Assembly (NCBI RefSeq): GCF_014595995.2
Contig: NZ_CP063989.1
Span: forward strand, 2,848,107-2,912,106
Source: Actinomyces respiraculi
Lineage (GTDB): Bacteria; Actinomycetota; Actinomycetes; Actinomycetales; Actinomycetaceae
Direction: 5' to 3'
Length of the DNA stretch: 64,000 nucleotides
Position numbers and translations under genes: made by a program. Position 1 is the stretch's first letter; every line of letters begins with the position of its first letter. This document shows positions 16,573 through 24,265 of this stretch, one piece after another. Under the pieces are notes generated by a model. That model was not told the DNA's origin. It did no database searches and was given only the letters and a program-made list of their open reading frames with translations.

Positions 16573-18012
16573 TCATGCGCTGCGCCACGGCAGGTGGCAG
16601 GAGACGACGAAGTCGCCGCGCTCGTCGACGTCGGCATGGAAGGTGCCGCCGCAGATCTGCGCACGCTTCGCCATGCCGTTGAGGCCGGAGCCACCTGACG
16701 GGGACCGTGGCGCCGGCCCAGTCCCCGGATCGTTGCCGGCCCCGGCGTCGGCCCCGACCGCCCCCGGTGCGGCGGTCATCGCGGCAGTCCGCGGGACCGG
16801 GTTGGAGCACGTGATGTCGACGCCCGTGTCCGGACCGCCCTCGACGCGCAGGCGCACGACGCTCTGCGGGGCGTACTTGCGCGCGTTCGTCAGCGACTCC
16901 TGGACGATGCGGTAGACGGCACGGGAGAGGACCTCATCCGCCTCGGAGGCGCGCTCGAGGTAGATCGAGGAGCTCAGGGGCTGCCGGGCCGCGAGGACGC
17001 GGTCAACCACGTCGCGCAGGTCCTGCAGTCGCGGGGCCGGCTCCACGCTGCCCATCGGCTCGCGCAGGACCGCGAGCAGGGAGCGCAGGTCCGTCATGGC
17101 GCCCTGCGCCTCCTCGCGCAGGAGCCGAGCCGAGTCCTGGACCGACGCCGGGGTGGGCCTGTCGGACGGGTCCCCGACGGCGACCTCGAGGGCTCCTGCG
17201 TGCATGGCGAGCAGGGAGAGGCGGTGGCCGAGGCCGTCATGAACCTCCCGGGCGACGCGCTCGCGCTCCTCCTGGAGATCGACCCTGTCCGCCAGGCGCG
17301 TCGAGGTCCGGGCGTGCGCCTGGGCCTGGTACTCCGCCTGGCGCACCGCGGCCGCCGCCCGCACCCGAGCCTCCACGTCGATATCACGGCTACGCAGCAC
17401 GAACCCGACGACGACCGGTACGGCCATGAGGAGCACGGAGGTGATGGGAATGGCGCCCCACGGGACCTCCCCGACCCCGTCGTTGCCTGAGAAGAGGAGG
17501 GTGCCGAGCATCGAGTTCCCCGTCGACGCCCGGCTCGCGTCCCGCCAGACCGCGACGGTGGTCGCGAGCCACAGCAGGCCCCCAAGGCTCCACGGCGCCG
17601 GGTCGCGCACGCCCGCGGCCCGGCGCACCACGGTCGTGAAGGCCGCGAGGCCGACGGTGACGTCCATCTTGAGGACGAGGGCCGCGAGCGCGGAGGCGGT
17701 CGTCACCTGTCTCGGCCACCGCAGGCGCAGGCCGAGGGCGGGGAATGTGGCGAACATGGCGAGCACGGCGAGGACGTCGAGCAGCGTCGGTTGGCTCACA
17801 TTCATGCCGAGAGCCTCTTCATGCGCCCACCTGCTGCCGAGAGCGATGATGACACCGAGTCCGCACGCCAGGACGAGGAGCACAGTGCGCAGGACCACTC
17901 CGGAGGACCTGCCGGGAGGCACGGTCGAGCGCGGCAGCCCGGGCGGAGGCATCCTGCGCGGCCCCCACACCGGTCCCGCAACCGGAGCAGGAGGGCGGGC
18001 ATACGACGACAT
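16573..18012 (-). CDS. NarL-type sensor histidine kinase
   Basis: 479 residues. The N-terminal half has about five or six hydrophobic segments (from VVLRTVLLVLACGLGVIIALG); then a HisKA_3 dimerisation domain with His258 in REVHDGLGHRLSLL, and a HATPase domain with IVQESLTNARKYA and GGSGLNGMAKRA. A Gly/Ala/Pro-rich insert of about 35 residues interrupts the ATPase domain between the N box and the GLNGM loop. The ATG at 18012 is preferred over 18096. It is cotranscribed with the response regulator downstream. The signal is unknown. Confidence 0.9.
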   Translation of the reverse strand: MSSYARPPAPVAGPVWGPRRMPPPGLPRSTVPPGRSSGVVLRTVLLVLACGLGVIIALGSRWAHEEALGMNVSQPTLLDVLAVLAMFATFPALGLRLRWPRQVTTASALAALVLKMDVTVGLAAFTTVVRRAAGVRDPAPWSLGGLLWLATTVAVWRDASRASTGNSMLGTLLFSGNDGVGEVPWGAIPITSVLLMAVPVVVGFVLRSRDIDVEARVRAAAAVRQAEYQAQAHARTSTRLADRVDLQEERERVAREVHDGLGHRLSLLAMHAGALEVAVGDPSDRPTPASVQDSARLLREEAQGAMTDLRSLLAVLREPMGSVEPAPRLQDLRDVVDRVLAARQPLSSSIYLERASEADEVLSRAVYRIVQESLTNARKYAPQSVVRLRVEGGPDTGVDITCSNPVPRTAAMTAAPGAVGADAGAGNDPGTGPAPRSPSGGSGLNGMAKRAQICGGTFHADVDERGDFVVSCHLPWRSA

Positions 18013-18205
18013 GCGGTCACTGTAGGTCAGGGGTGCGACACGACCCCTCCCCCGTCCGGGCAGGAGTCGGACCGGACGGCCTGACCACTCGGACAACCGG
18101 CCCTACCCGTCCGGGCGATGCGACCACCGGGGCGCGATCGGCATCGTCGAGGCGTCATCGGCGCCGCACCACCGCAGCGCCCCCTCCCAGCCCAAGGAGC
18201 ACACC

Positions 18206-18919
18206 ATGGCCACGCCGCCCCCTACCGCCCCGTCCGCCCCCTACCCGCACTCCCCTGTGCCGCCCTCGAACCCCGGCCCTCAGCCCTTCGCGCCCAAGCG
18301 CTCCTGGTTCGCCCGTCACAAGGTCCTCACCGGCCTCGGCGCCGTCGTCGTCATCGGTGCCGTGGCCTCCGCCCTCGGCGGTGGTCACGGCACATCCTCC
18401 ACCGCCGGCCCCCACGCCGACGGCACCACGGTCGCCAGCGCCCCCGCCACCCCCTCCGATCCCGCCCAGGCCGACACCGCCCAGGACAGCGAGGAGACGA
18501 CTGAGGAGGCAGGCTCCGAGGTCACCTTCCCGGGCATGAAGTCCGGCGACGTCGTCGCGAGCGGCGGGGAGACGGTGACGAGCGACGACGTGCAGATCAC
18601 GACGACGGCGCTCACCGCGGGTGACGCGACGCTGGGCCCGACGGCGTGCACAAGCGTCACGATCGTCAACAACAGCAAGAACCCGCTCGACGTCAACGCC
18701 TTCGACTTCACGCTCCAGACGCCGACCGGTGCGATCATCAACCCCACCTTCTCCGGTACCGACAACTTCCTGCAGTCCTCGACGCTCATCGCGGGCGGCA
18801 CCGTCACCGGCGATGTCTGCTTCGACCAGGACCTGACGGGCGGCGGCCAGTACGTCGTCCTCTACAAGCCGACGCTGTCCTTCTTCAAGGACCGCGTCGC
18901 CTGGGTCAACACTCTCTGA
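18206..18919 (+). CDS. DUF4352-type membrane-anchored protein
   Basis: 237 residues: a Pro-rich cytoplasmic N-terminus, one membrane segment (VLTGLGAVVVIGAVASALGGG, about 40-60), an acidic Ser/Thr linker, and an extracytoplasmic beta domain (about 115-237: VTSDDVQITTTAL, CTSVTIVNNSKNPLDVNAFDF, CFDQDL) that resembles DUF4352/telomeric-repeat-like folds. The two Cys residues could form a disulfide. AAGGAG lies 9 bp before the ATG. Function unknown; it is divergent from the two-component operon. Its 3' end is duplicated downstream. Confidence 0.75.
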   Translation: MATPPPTAPSAPYPHSPVPPSNPGPQPFAPKRSWFARHKVLTGLGAVVVIGAVASALGGGHGTSSTAGPHADGTTVASAPATPSDPAQADTAQDSEETTEEAGSEVTFPGMKSGDVVASGGETVTSDDVQITTTALTAGDATLGPTACTSVTIVNNSKNPLDVNAFDFTLQTPTGAIINPTFSGTDNFLQSSTLIAGGTVTGDVCFDQDLTGGGQYVVLYKPTLSFFKDRVAWVNTL

Positions 18920-19000
18920 CCCGGCCGGACCCCGGCTGAGCCTGTGGAGCCGGTGCCTGCTCCGGTCGCCTGGGTCAACACGCTCTGACCCGGCCGGACC
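18896..19000. repeat. 36-bp direct repeat pair with 33-bp spacer at a gene 3' end
   Basis: The last seven codons and stop of the DUF4352 gene plus 12 bp (18896-18931) recur at 18965-19000 with one mismatch, separated by a 33-bp unique spacer. The outer copy is noncoding. Confidence 0.9.
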
Positions 19001-19032
19001 GGCCCCACTGCGCGGCGTGCGGCGGGGCCGGC

Positions 19033-20373
19033 TCAGGCTGGCGGCAGGTCCACCGCCGCGCGCTCGCCCGCCCCGTCGTCTGCCACCTCGCGCGGCCGGT
19101 CGCCCAGTCGGCGCACGCCGCGCAGGTACCAGGTGGCCACGCACCAGACAAAGACCACGAGGAGCACCTGGACGGGGCGCGACCAGCCGACGTCGGGCAG
19201 CACCAGCACGGCCACGCCCGCCGCGATGCACTCGGCGGTGTTGAACAGGACGTCGTAGATGGAGAAGGCACGCCCGCGGTAGGCGTCGGCGGTGTCCGAC
19301 TGGACGATGGTGTCGACGGCGATCTTCGCGCCCTGGACGCCGACACCGAAGACGAAGATCCCCACCGTCATCACCGGCTGGGCGTGGGAGACGACAAGCG
19401 CGAGCTGGCCCAGGCTCCCGCCCAGCAGGCACATGACGATCCAGGTGGAGGGGGCGAGCCTCTCGTGTGCCAGGGGGGTGAGCACAATGGACAGGCCGTG
19501 CCCGGCAATCATGGCGCCCATGAACACACCGAAGAGGGCCAGGCCCCGGTCCGCGTCCTCGGGGGCGGCCATAAGGTTGCGGGCGGTGAGAATCATGGTG
19601 ATGAGCTGCATGCCGTAGACGAAGCGGTGCAGCGCCATGGTGGTCAGGGCCAGAGCGGGGGTGCCGCGTCGGCGCAGGTAGCGCACGGCGTCGGTGAGCT
19701 CGCCGACGGTGGCGGCCAGCGCCCGGGCCGTGCCCTCGACCGTGGGGCGGACGGGCCCGAGCTCGTCGCGGCCCAGGCGGGTGACAACTGCGGCCGCGAG
19801 CACGTAAAGGACGACGGCGCTCACCAGGCTCGCGGTGTCCTGGACGGTCCCGGCCGGAAGCAGCAGGCGCAGGGCAAGGCCGATGAGCGCACCGGTCGCC
19901 GTCGCCGCACCACCCAGGGTGGGCACGAGGGAGTTGGCGACGAGCAGGCGCCGGTGGTCGATGACCTGCGGCAGTCCGGCGGAGAGCACGGACAGCAAGA
20001 AGCGGTTGACGCCCAGGGCCAGCAGGACGAGCACATAGACGGCCGCCCCGACACCGACGTGGTGGAGGACAAGCGCGGTGAGTGCGATGAGTCCGGCGCG
20101 CAGCAGGTTGCCCCACAGCAGGGTCTGGCGGCGGCGCCACCGGTCGATGAAGGGGCCGGTGAAGGGGCCAACAAGGCTGAAGGGCAGGAGCATGACGACG
20201 AGGGCGGAGGCGACCCCGGTCGCCGTCGTCATGTTCTGGGGCTGGAAGAAGAACAGGGTGGCCAGACCGGCCTGGACCATACCGTCACCGGTCTGGGCGA
20301 CCAGACGCACACCCAGCAGCGTGCGGAAGGCCCGGACGGTGGCGAGGTCCGTGAGGTCGTCGGTCAGGCGCAT
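19033..20373 (-). CDS. MFS transporter
   Basis: 446 residues with about twelve membrane helices. It opens RTLLGVRLVAQTGDGMVQAGLATLFFF and has the loop 2-3 motif GPFTGPFIDRWRRRQTLL. Its overall pattern fits the drug or lysophospholipid exporter type of MFS (LplT/MFS_1-like). The ATG at 20373 is preferred over 20433 because the family sequence starts there. A TetR gene is divergent from it 107 bp away, so the pair probably forms a repressor-pump unit. Substrate unknown. Confidence 0.85.
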   Translation of the reverse strand: MRLTDDLTDLATVRAFRTLLGVRLVAQTGDGMVQAGLATLFFFQPQNMTTATGVASALVVMLLPFSLVGPFTGPFIDRWRRRQTLLWGNLLRAGLIALTALVLHHVGVGAAVYVLVLLALGVNRFLLSVLSAGLPQVIDHRRLLVANSLVPTLGGAATATGALIGLALRLLLPAGTVQDTASLVSAVVLYVLAAAVVTRLGRDELGPVRPTVEGTARALAATVGELTDAVRYLRRRGTPALALTTMALHRFVYGMQLITMILTARNLMAAPEDADRGLALFGVFMGAMIAGHGLSIVLTPLAHERLAPSTWIVMCLLGGSLGQLALVVSHAQPVMTVGIFVFGVGVQGAKIAVDTIVQSDTADAYRGRAFSIYDVLFNTAECIAAGVAVLVLPDVGWSRPVQVLLVVFVWCVATWYLRGVRRLGDRPREVADDGAGERAAVDLPPA

Positions 20374-20480
20374 GGGCCCAGCCTCTCGCACCCGGCGACG
20401 CCCAGGCGAGCCGGTCCCCAATCCGGTCCCCAAGCCGGCCCCACCGGGCGCACGGCACCCCCGCGGCTAGGATCCCCGTC

Positions 20481-21125
20481 ATGAGCCCCACGACCGCCAA
20501 GCGCGTCCGTCTCACCGCTGAGGCGCGGCGCGAGCAGATCGTTGAGGCCGCCACCGAGCTCGTCGCCCGCAAGGGTTTCAACGGCCTGGCCCTGCAGGAG
20601 GTGGCCGACGCCGTCGGCATCACCCAGGCGGGGCTGCTGCACTACATCGGCACGAAGGACGGGCTGCTCACCCTCCTGCTGTCGGAGCGCTACGACCGCC
20701 AGGGCACCCCGCAGGACTTCATCGACTCCGGTGACCCCGCGGCCACGCACCCCGATGGCATGAGCCTGCCCGCCTACTTGCGCTACCTCGTGGCCTACAA
20801 CGAGGCCCGGCCCGCGCTCATGGGCCTGTACATGACGCTCGGCGCCGAGTGCGCCAACGACCCCGACCACCCGGCCTATGAGCGTTTCATCGACCGTCCC
20901 GACGCCGTGTGGGACTACTACTCGCAGTTCACGTGGCGCCTGCCCCCCGAGGTTGAGGCCGACGGCGGCTGGGCGAGCATGCGGCCACTGGTGGAGCTCG
21001 CGATCCAGGCGATGGACGGCGCACAGACGCGTTTCTTCCGCCGTCCCGCCGTGTCCTTGGCGGCCTTGTGGGCGGTGTGGGAGGCGGTCCTCTTCCCCTC
21101 GCCCGTCTGGGACGGCTACCGCTGA
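20481..21125 (+). CDS. TetR-family transcriptional regulator
   Basis: 214 residues. The N-terminal HTH (RREQIVEAATELVARKGFNGLALQEVADAVGITQAGLLHYIGTKDGLL) is typical of TetR; the C-terminal ligand domain starts near residue 75 and carries a Trp-rich end (FTWRLPPEVE, WAVWEAVLFPSPVWDGY). It is divergent from the MFS gene and so is its likely repressor. No operator palindrome stood out in the 107-bp gap. Confidence 0.88.
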   Translation: MSPTTAKRVRLTAEARREQIVEAATELVARKGFNGLALQEVADAVGITQAGLLHYIGTKDGLLTLLLSERYDRQGTPQDFIDSGDPAATHPDGMSLPAYLRYLVAYNEARPALMGLYMTLGAECANDPDHPAYERFIDRPDAVWDYYSQFTWRLPPEVEADGGWASMRPLVELAIQAMDGAQTRFFRRPAVSLAALWAVWEAVLFPSPVWDGYR

Positions 21126-21201
21126 GGCGCTGCTGGCTGATCCCGGTAAGGCCGGGAGGCGGCCGGTGCGGGCGTCAGGCACCGCGCCTATAGTCCCGCG
21201 T

Positions 21202-22665
21202 ATGCGAGTGGCTGCGCGTCCCCGACGCCACGCCCGGACCGCCGGGCTGCTGGCCCTGCTCGCGGTGCTGCCCGCGCTGGCGCTCCTGGCCACGGCGCCG
21301 CTTGCGCTGACGGCCTGCGCGCCGGAGTCCGCGTGGACCCGGATGACCCGGGCGCCCGCACCAGTTGCCAACCCGCTCAAGGGGATGCTGCCCTACGCAC
21401 CCGAGGACCCCGCGCAGGCCCCCGCCTGGTCCGATGCGGCCGTGGAGGTGACGATGGAGTGGGTGTACCTGCCGGTCTCCGCCGTCGTGACTGGTCCCGG
21501 CGCCCATGACTGGGGCGCCCTGGAGGAGCGGCTGGAGGCCGTTGCCTCCCGCGGCCACCAGGTGGTGCTGCGCCTCTACCTCGACTTCCCGGGGCGGCCC
21601 AGCGGGCTGCCCGGCTACCTGCTCGACCAGGGGGTCGAGACCCGCCCGTACACGGTGCACGGCAACGGGCCCGGCGCCGTCGGCACCTCCGTCAGTCCCG
21701 ATTACGACGACCCGCGGGTCATGGACATGCTCACCGGTCTCGTGCGTGCCTTCGGGGCCGCTTACGACGGCGACTCACGGCTGGGCTTCATCACCCAGGG
21801 TCTTGTGGGCTTCTGGGGGGAGGGGCACACCTGGCCTTTCGACGGGGAGGTGTCGGCGGACAACCCGACGGGCGAGGACTGGATGCCGTCCGAGGCCCAT
21901 CAGGCCCTGCTGCTGCAGGTCTGGGACGAGGCCTTCGACACCACCCCCACCCAGGTGCGCTACCCCACGGCCCTGAGCACTGCCCACGACCTGGGCTACC
22001 ACGACGACTCCTTCGGCTATGCGACCCTGCCCGAGCTCGACTGGCACTTCTGGAGCCTCATGAGCGCCCAGGGGCCGGCGGCGACCGAGGCCTGGCGTCG
22101 GCGCCCCATGGGCGGTGAGATCTACCCGCCGCTTCAGTCCTGCATCTTTGACGGCCCCGGGCGCTGCGAGCAGGCAACGGGGCTGGCGGCCCAGGACCTC
22201 ACCGAAGCGGTCGGGCTGACGCACGCCACCTGGCTGCTGGCCGAGGAGGTCTTCGACCCGGGCCTGACCGGGCGCGCCCGCGAGCGCGCCCGCGCCCTCA
22301 ACGCGCAGATGGGCTACACGTTCACCGTCCCGCGCTGGCGCTACGAGGCGGAGACCTCGACGCTGGACGTCGAGGTGACCAACACCGGCGTCGCCCCCTT
22401 CTCCTACGACTGGGACCTGGAGGCCGTCGCGTTGGACGGCGGCGGCCAGGTGCTGGCCAGGACGGTGCTCGAGGGGGACCTGCGCACGCTCCTGCCGGGG
22501 CAGACCTCTATCTGGTCGGGGACCGTGGCCCCGCCGTCGGGAACGACGAACCTGCTGCTGCGGGTCGTCAACCCGCTGGAGGGCGGGGTGGCGCTGCGCT
22601 TCGCCAACGCCGAGCAGGACACGGTGCTGCCGGGCTACCTGACCCTGGGGCCGCCGACCGGCTGA
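21202..22665 (+). CDS. DUF4832-type lipoprotein, glycosidase-like
   Basis: 487 residues with a lipoprotein signal peptide: basic start, long hydrophobic core and lipobox LTAC with Cys39. The mature part begins like DUF4874/DUF4832 proteins (NPLKGMLPY, VTMEWVYLPVSAV, VVLRLYLDFPG, GFWGEGHTW, WLLAEEVF) and ends with a beta-sandwich (VTNTGVAPFSYDWDLEAVAL). Such proteins have a GH-like TIM barrel; no enzymatic activity is claimed here. It is anchored outside the membrane. The two glycosidase genes just downstream run the opposite way, which suggests a shared carbohydrate role. Confidence 0.8.
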   Translation: MRVAARPRRHARTAGLLALLAVLPALALLATAPLALTACAPESAWTRMTRAPAPVANPLKGMLPYAPEDPAQAPAWSDAAVEVTMEWVYLPVSAVVTGPGAHDWGALEERLEAVASRGHQVVLRLYLDFPGRPSGLPGYLLDQGVETRPYTVHGNGPGAVGTSVSPDYDDPRVMDMLTGLVRAFGAAYDGDSRLGFITQGLVGFWGEGHTWPFDGEVSADNPTGEDWMPSEAHQALLLQVWDEAFDTTPTQVRYPTALSTAHDLGYHDDSFGYATLPELDWHFWSLMSAQGPAATEAWRRRPMGGEIYPPLQSCIFDGPGRCEQATGLAAQDLTEAVGLTHATWLLAEEVFDPGLTGRARERARALNAQMGYTFTVPRWRYEAETSTLDVEVTNTGVAPFSYDWDLEAVALDGGGQVLARTVLEGDLRTLLPGQTSIWSGTVAPPSGTTNLLLRVVNPLEGGVALRFANAEQDTVLPGYLTLGPPTG

Positions 22666-22685
22666 GCAGCCCCAGGCGAGGGGCC

Positions 22686-24074
22686 TCAGGCGAGCAACTC
22701 GGCGGGGAGAGCGATGGTGGAGAAGGAGTCCGCGGGCAGGGTCGCCTCAATGATCTTGCCCCTGGCGGCGAAGGAGATCGGCATGGGCACCGACATGTCG
22801 TTCTGGGCGGCGATGACCACTGAGCCGTCGGGGTTGAGGAAGGACAGGATGTTCTCGTAGCCGGTGTAGGACAGGGTCTCAACGAAGCGCGCGCCGCGCT
22901 GCACGAAGTGGGACAGGTGCTTGAAGACGTAGTACTCGTGGTTGAACCGGTACGTGCCCGCCTCCGGGTTGACGGTGACGAAGGAGTTCTGGCTCCAGCC
23001 CCAGCGTGAGACGCCGCCCTCGTCGAGCGAGAGGTTCCAGTAGTCATAGACGTTGGCCCCGTGACGGAAGTAGTGGCGCATCATGGACCAGGCGTAGCGG
23101 GCGTAGCGCCAGTCGTTTGCGCCGTCGCCGCACTCCTGCTCGGACTGGTAGATCTTGAGCTCGGGGTGGTGCCAGTGGATCTTGGCGACCGCGCCCTTGC
23201 CGGCCCACTGGAAGCCGACGCCGCCGATGCGTCCGCCGATCTCCTCGTCTGCCAGGACCTCCTCGACCAGGCGCTCGTTGGCGCGCTCCATGGTGCCGAG
23301 GAAGACCTCGACGCCGCGCGCCTCCATCTGGGGCACGAGGTGTCGCAGGAACCGGGCCAGGCCCGCCGGGGTCCAGGTGCAGGAGGGGAAGACCTGGTCG
23401 GAGTTGAACTCGTTCTGCGGCATCACCATGGAGATGTCGATGCCGCGCTCGGCGTAGGCGTCGATGAACTTGCCGAAGTAGCGGGCGTAGGCGTCCAGGT
23501 GGGCGTCATCGAGAATGAAGCCGTCCGTGCCCTCGGCGATGGCGCGCTCGGGGGTCAGGCCGTTGTCGTACCTGGTCTGCTGGGCCATGGGGGAGGGCAC
23601 GGCGCAGGCGTAGTGGTGGTTGGTCTTCATCCAGGTGGGCGGGCACCACGGGGAGGCCCACAGCCTGAGGTCCGGCCGCACGGCCTGGGCGGCCTTGATG
23701 AAGGGCACGAGGGTGGCCTCATCGTGCTCGATGGAGAAGTCCCTGAGCTCAAGGTCACCGGGGGTCTCGTCGTAGGAGTACCAGTCGACGGAGAAGTCGT
23801 TGGCGCCCACGGGCATGCGGCATACGTGGGCGTTGGCGCCCTCGGGGGAGAAGATCTCCGTCATGATCTCGGCGCGCTCGGCCTCGGTCAGGCGCGACAG
23901 GCTCATCCAGCCGAGCTCGTTGAAGCACACGCCGAAGCCGTCGACCTCCTGCAGCGGCGACTCCGTCTGGAGCAGGGCCTTGGGGAAGACGTCCATGTCG
24001 CGGACGGTGACTGCCTCCTGCTTCTGCCAGGGGGAGGTCTCGGTGGTGACGATCCAGGTGGGGGTGGCGGTCAT
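22686..24074 (-). CDS. GH30 family glycoside hydrolase
   Basis: 462 residues of GH30 (glucosylceramidase/beta-glucanase/beta-xylosidase family). It opens with the VDGFGVCFNELGWMSLSRL signature. The acid/base is Glu222 (MPQNEFNSD) and the nucleophile Glu312 (IYQSEQECGDG). The C-terminal beta-sandwich includes HFVQRGARFVETL and ends SFSTIALPAELLA. No signal peptide, so it acts inside the cell on imported oligosaccharides. The ATG at 24074 has GGAGCC upstream. It follows the GH42 gene, with a stem-loop between. Exact substrate cannot be told from sequence. Confidence 0.9.
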   Translation of the reverse strand: MTATPTWIVTTETSPWQKQEAVTVRDMDVFPKALLQTESPLQEVDGFGVCFNELGWMSLSRLTEAERAEIMTEIFSPEGANAHVCRMPVGANDFSVDWYSYDETPGDLELRDFSIEHDEATLVPFIKAAQAVRPDLRLWASPWCPPTWMKTNHHYACAVPSPMAQQTRYDNGLTPERAIAEGTDGFILDDAHLDAYARYFGKFIDAYAERGIDISMVMPQNEFNSDQVFPSCTWTPAGLARFLRHLVPQMEARGVEVFLGTMERANERLVEEVLADEEIGGRIGGVGFQWAGKGAVAKIHWHHPELKIYQSEQECGDGANDWRYARYAWSMMRHYFRHGANVYDYWNLSLDEGGVSRWGWSQNSFVTVNPEAGTYRFNHEYYVFKHLSHFVQRGARFVETLSYTGYENILSFLNPDGSVVIAAQNDMSVPMPISFAARGKIIEATLPADSFSTIALPAELLA

Positions 24075-24130
24075 GGGGGGCTCCTGTGTGGTGCGTCGTT
24101 GCGGTGCTCGGGTGGTGTGTGGGTGGTGGT

Positions 24131-24167
24131 CCGACGGCGGTGCACGGGCCGGGCGCACCGCCGTCGG
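24131..24167 (-). terminator. Stem-loop between the GH42 and GH30 genes
   Basis: A perfect 13-bp stem (24131-24143 with 24155-24167) and an 11-nt loop, 72 bp past the GH42 stop and 57 bp before the GH30 start. It may terminate or attenuate readthrough. No T-tract. Confidence 0.6.
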
Positions 24168-24176
24168 ACAGAAGGG

Positions 24177-24265
24177 CTCAGGCCCGGGTGCCTTCGAGGA
24201 CGAGCGAGGGCACACCCCGTCACTCACGGGCGCGGCCCTCAGGCCCGGGTGCCTTCGAGGACGAG
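24177..24265. repeat. 28-bp direct repeat pair with 33-bp spacer at the GH42 3' end
   Basis: Identical 28-bp copies at 24177-24204 and 24238-24265 flank a 33-bp unique spacer; period 61 bp. The inner copy holds the last eight codons and stop of the GH42 gene. Bases just outside the repeats differ, so the lengths are exact. Confidence 0.95.

Noticed and set aside
20878..21201. Upstream extension of the DUF4832 lipoprotein gene
   Set aside because: It would overlap tetR out of frame and place the lipoprotein signal peptide in mid-protein. The ATG at 21202 gives a normal signal peptide.
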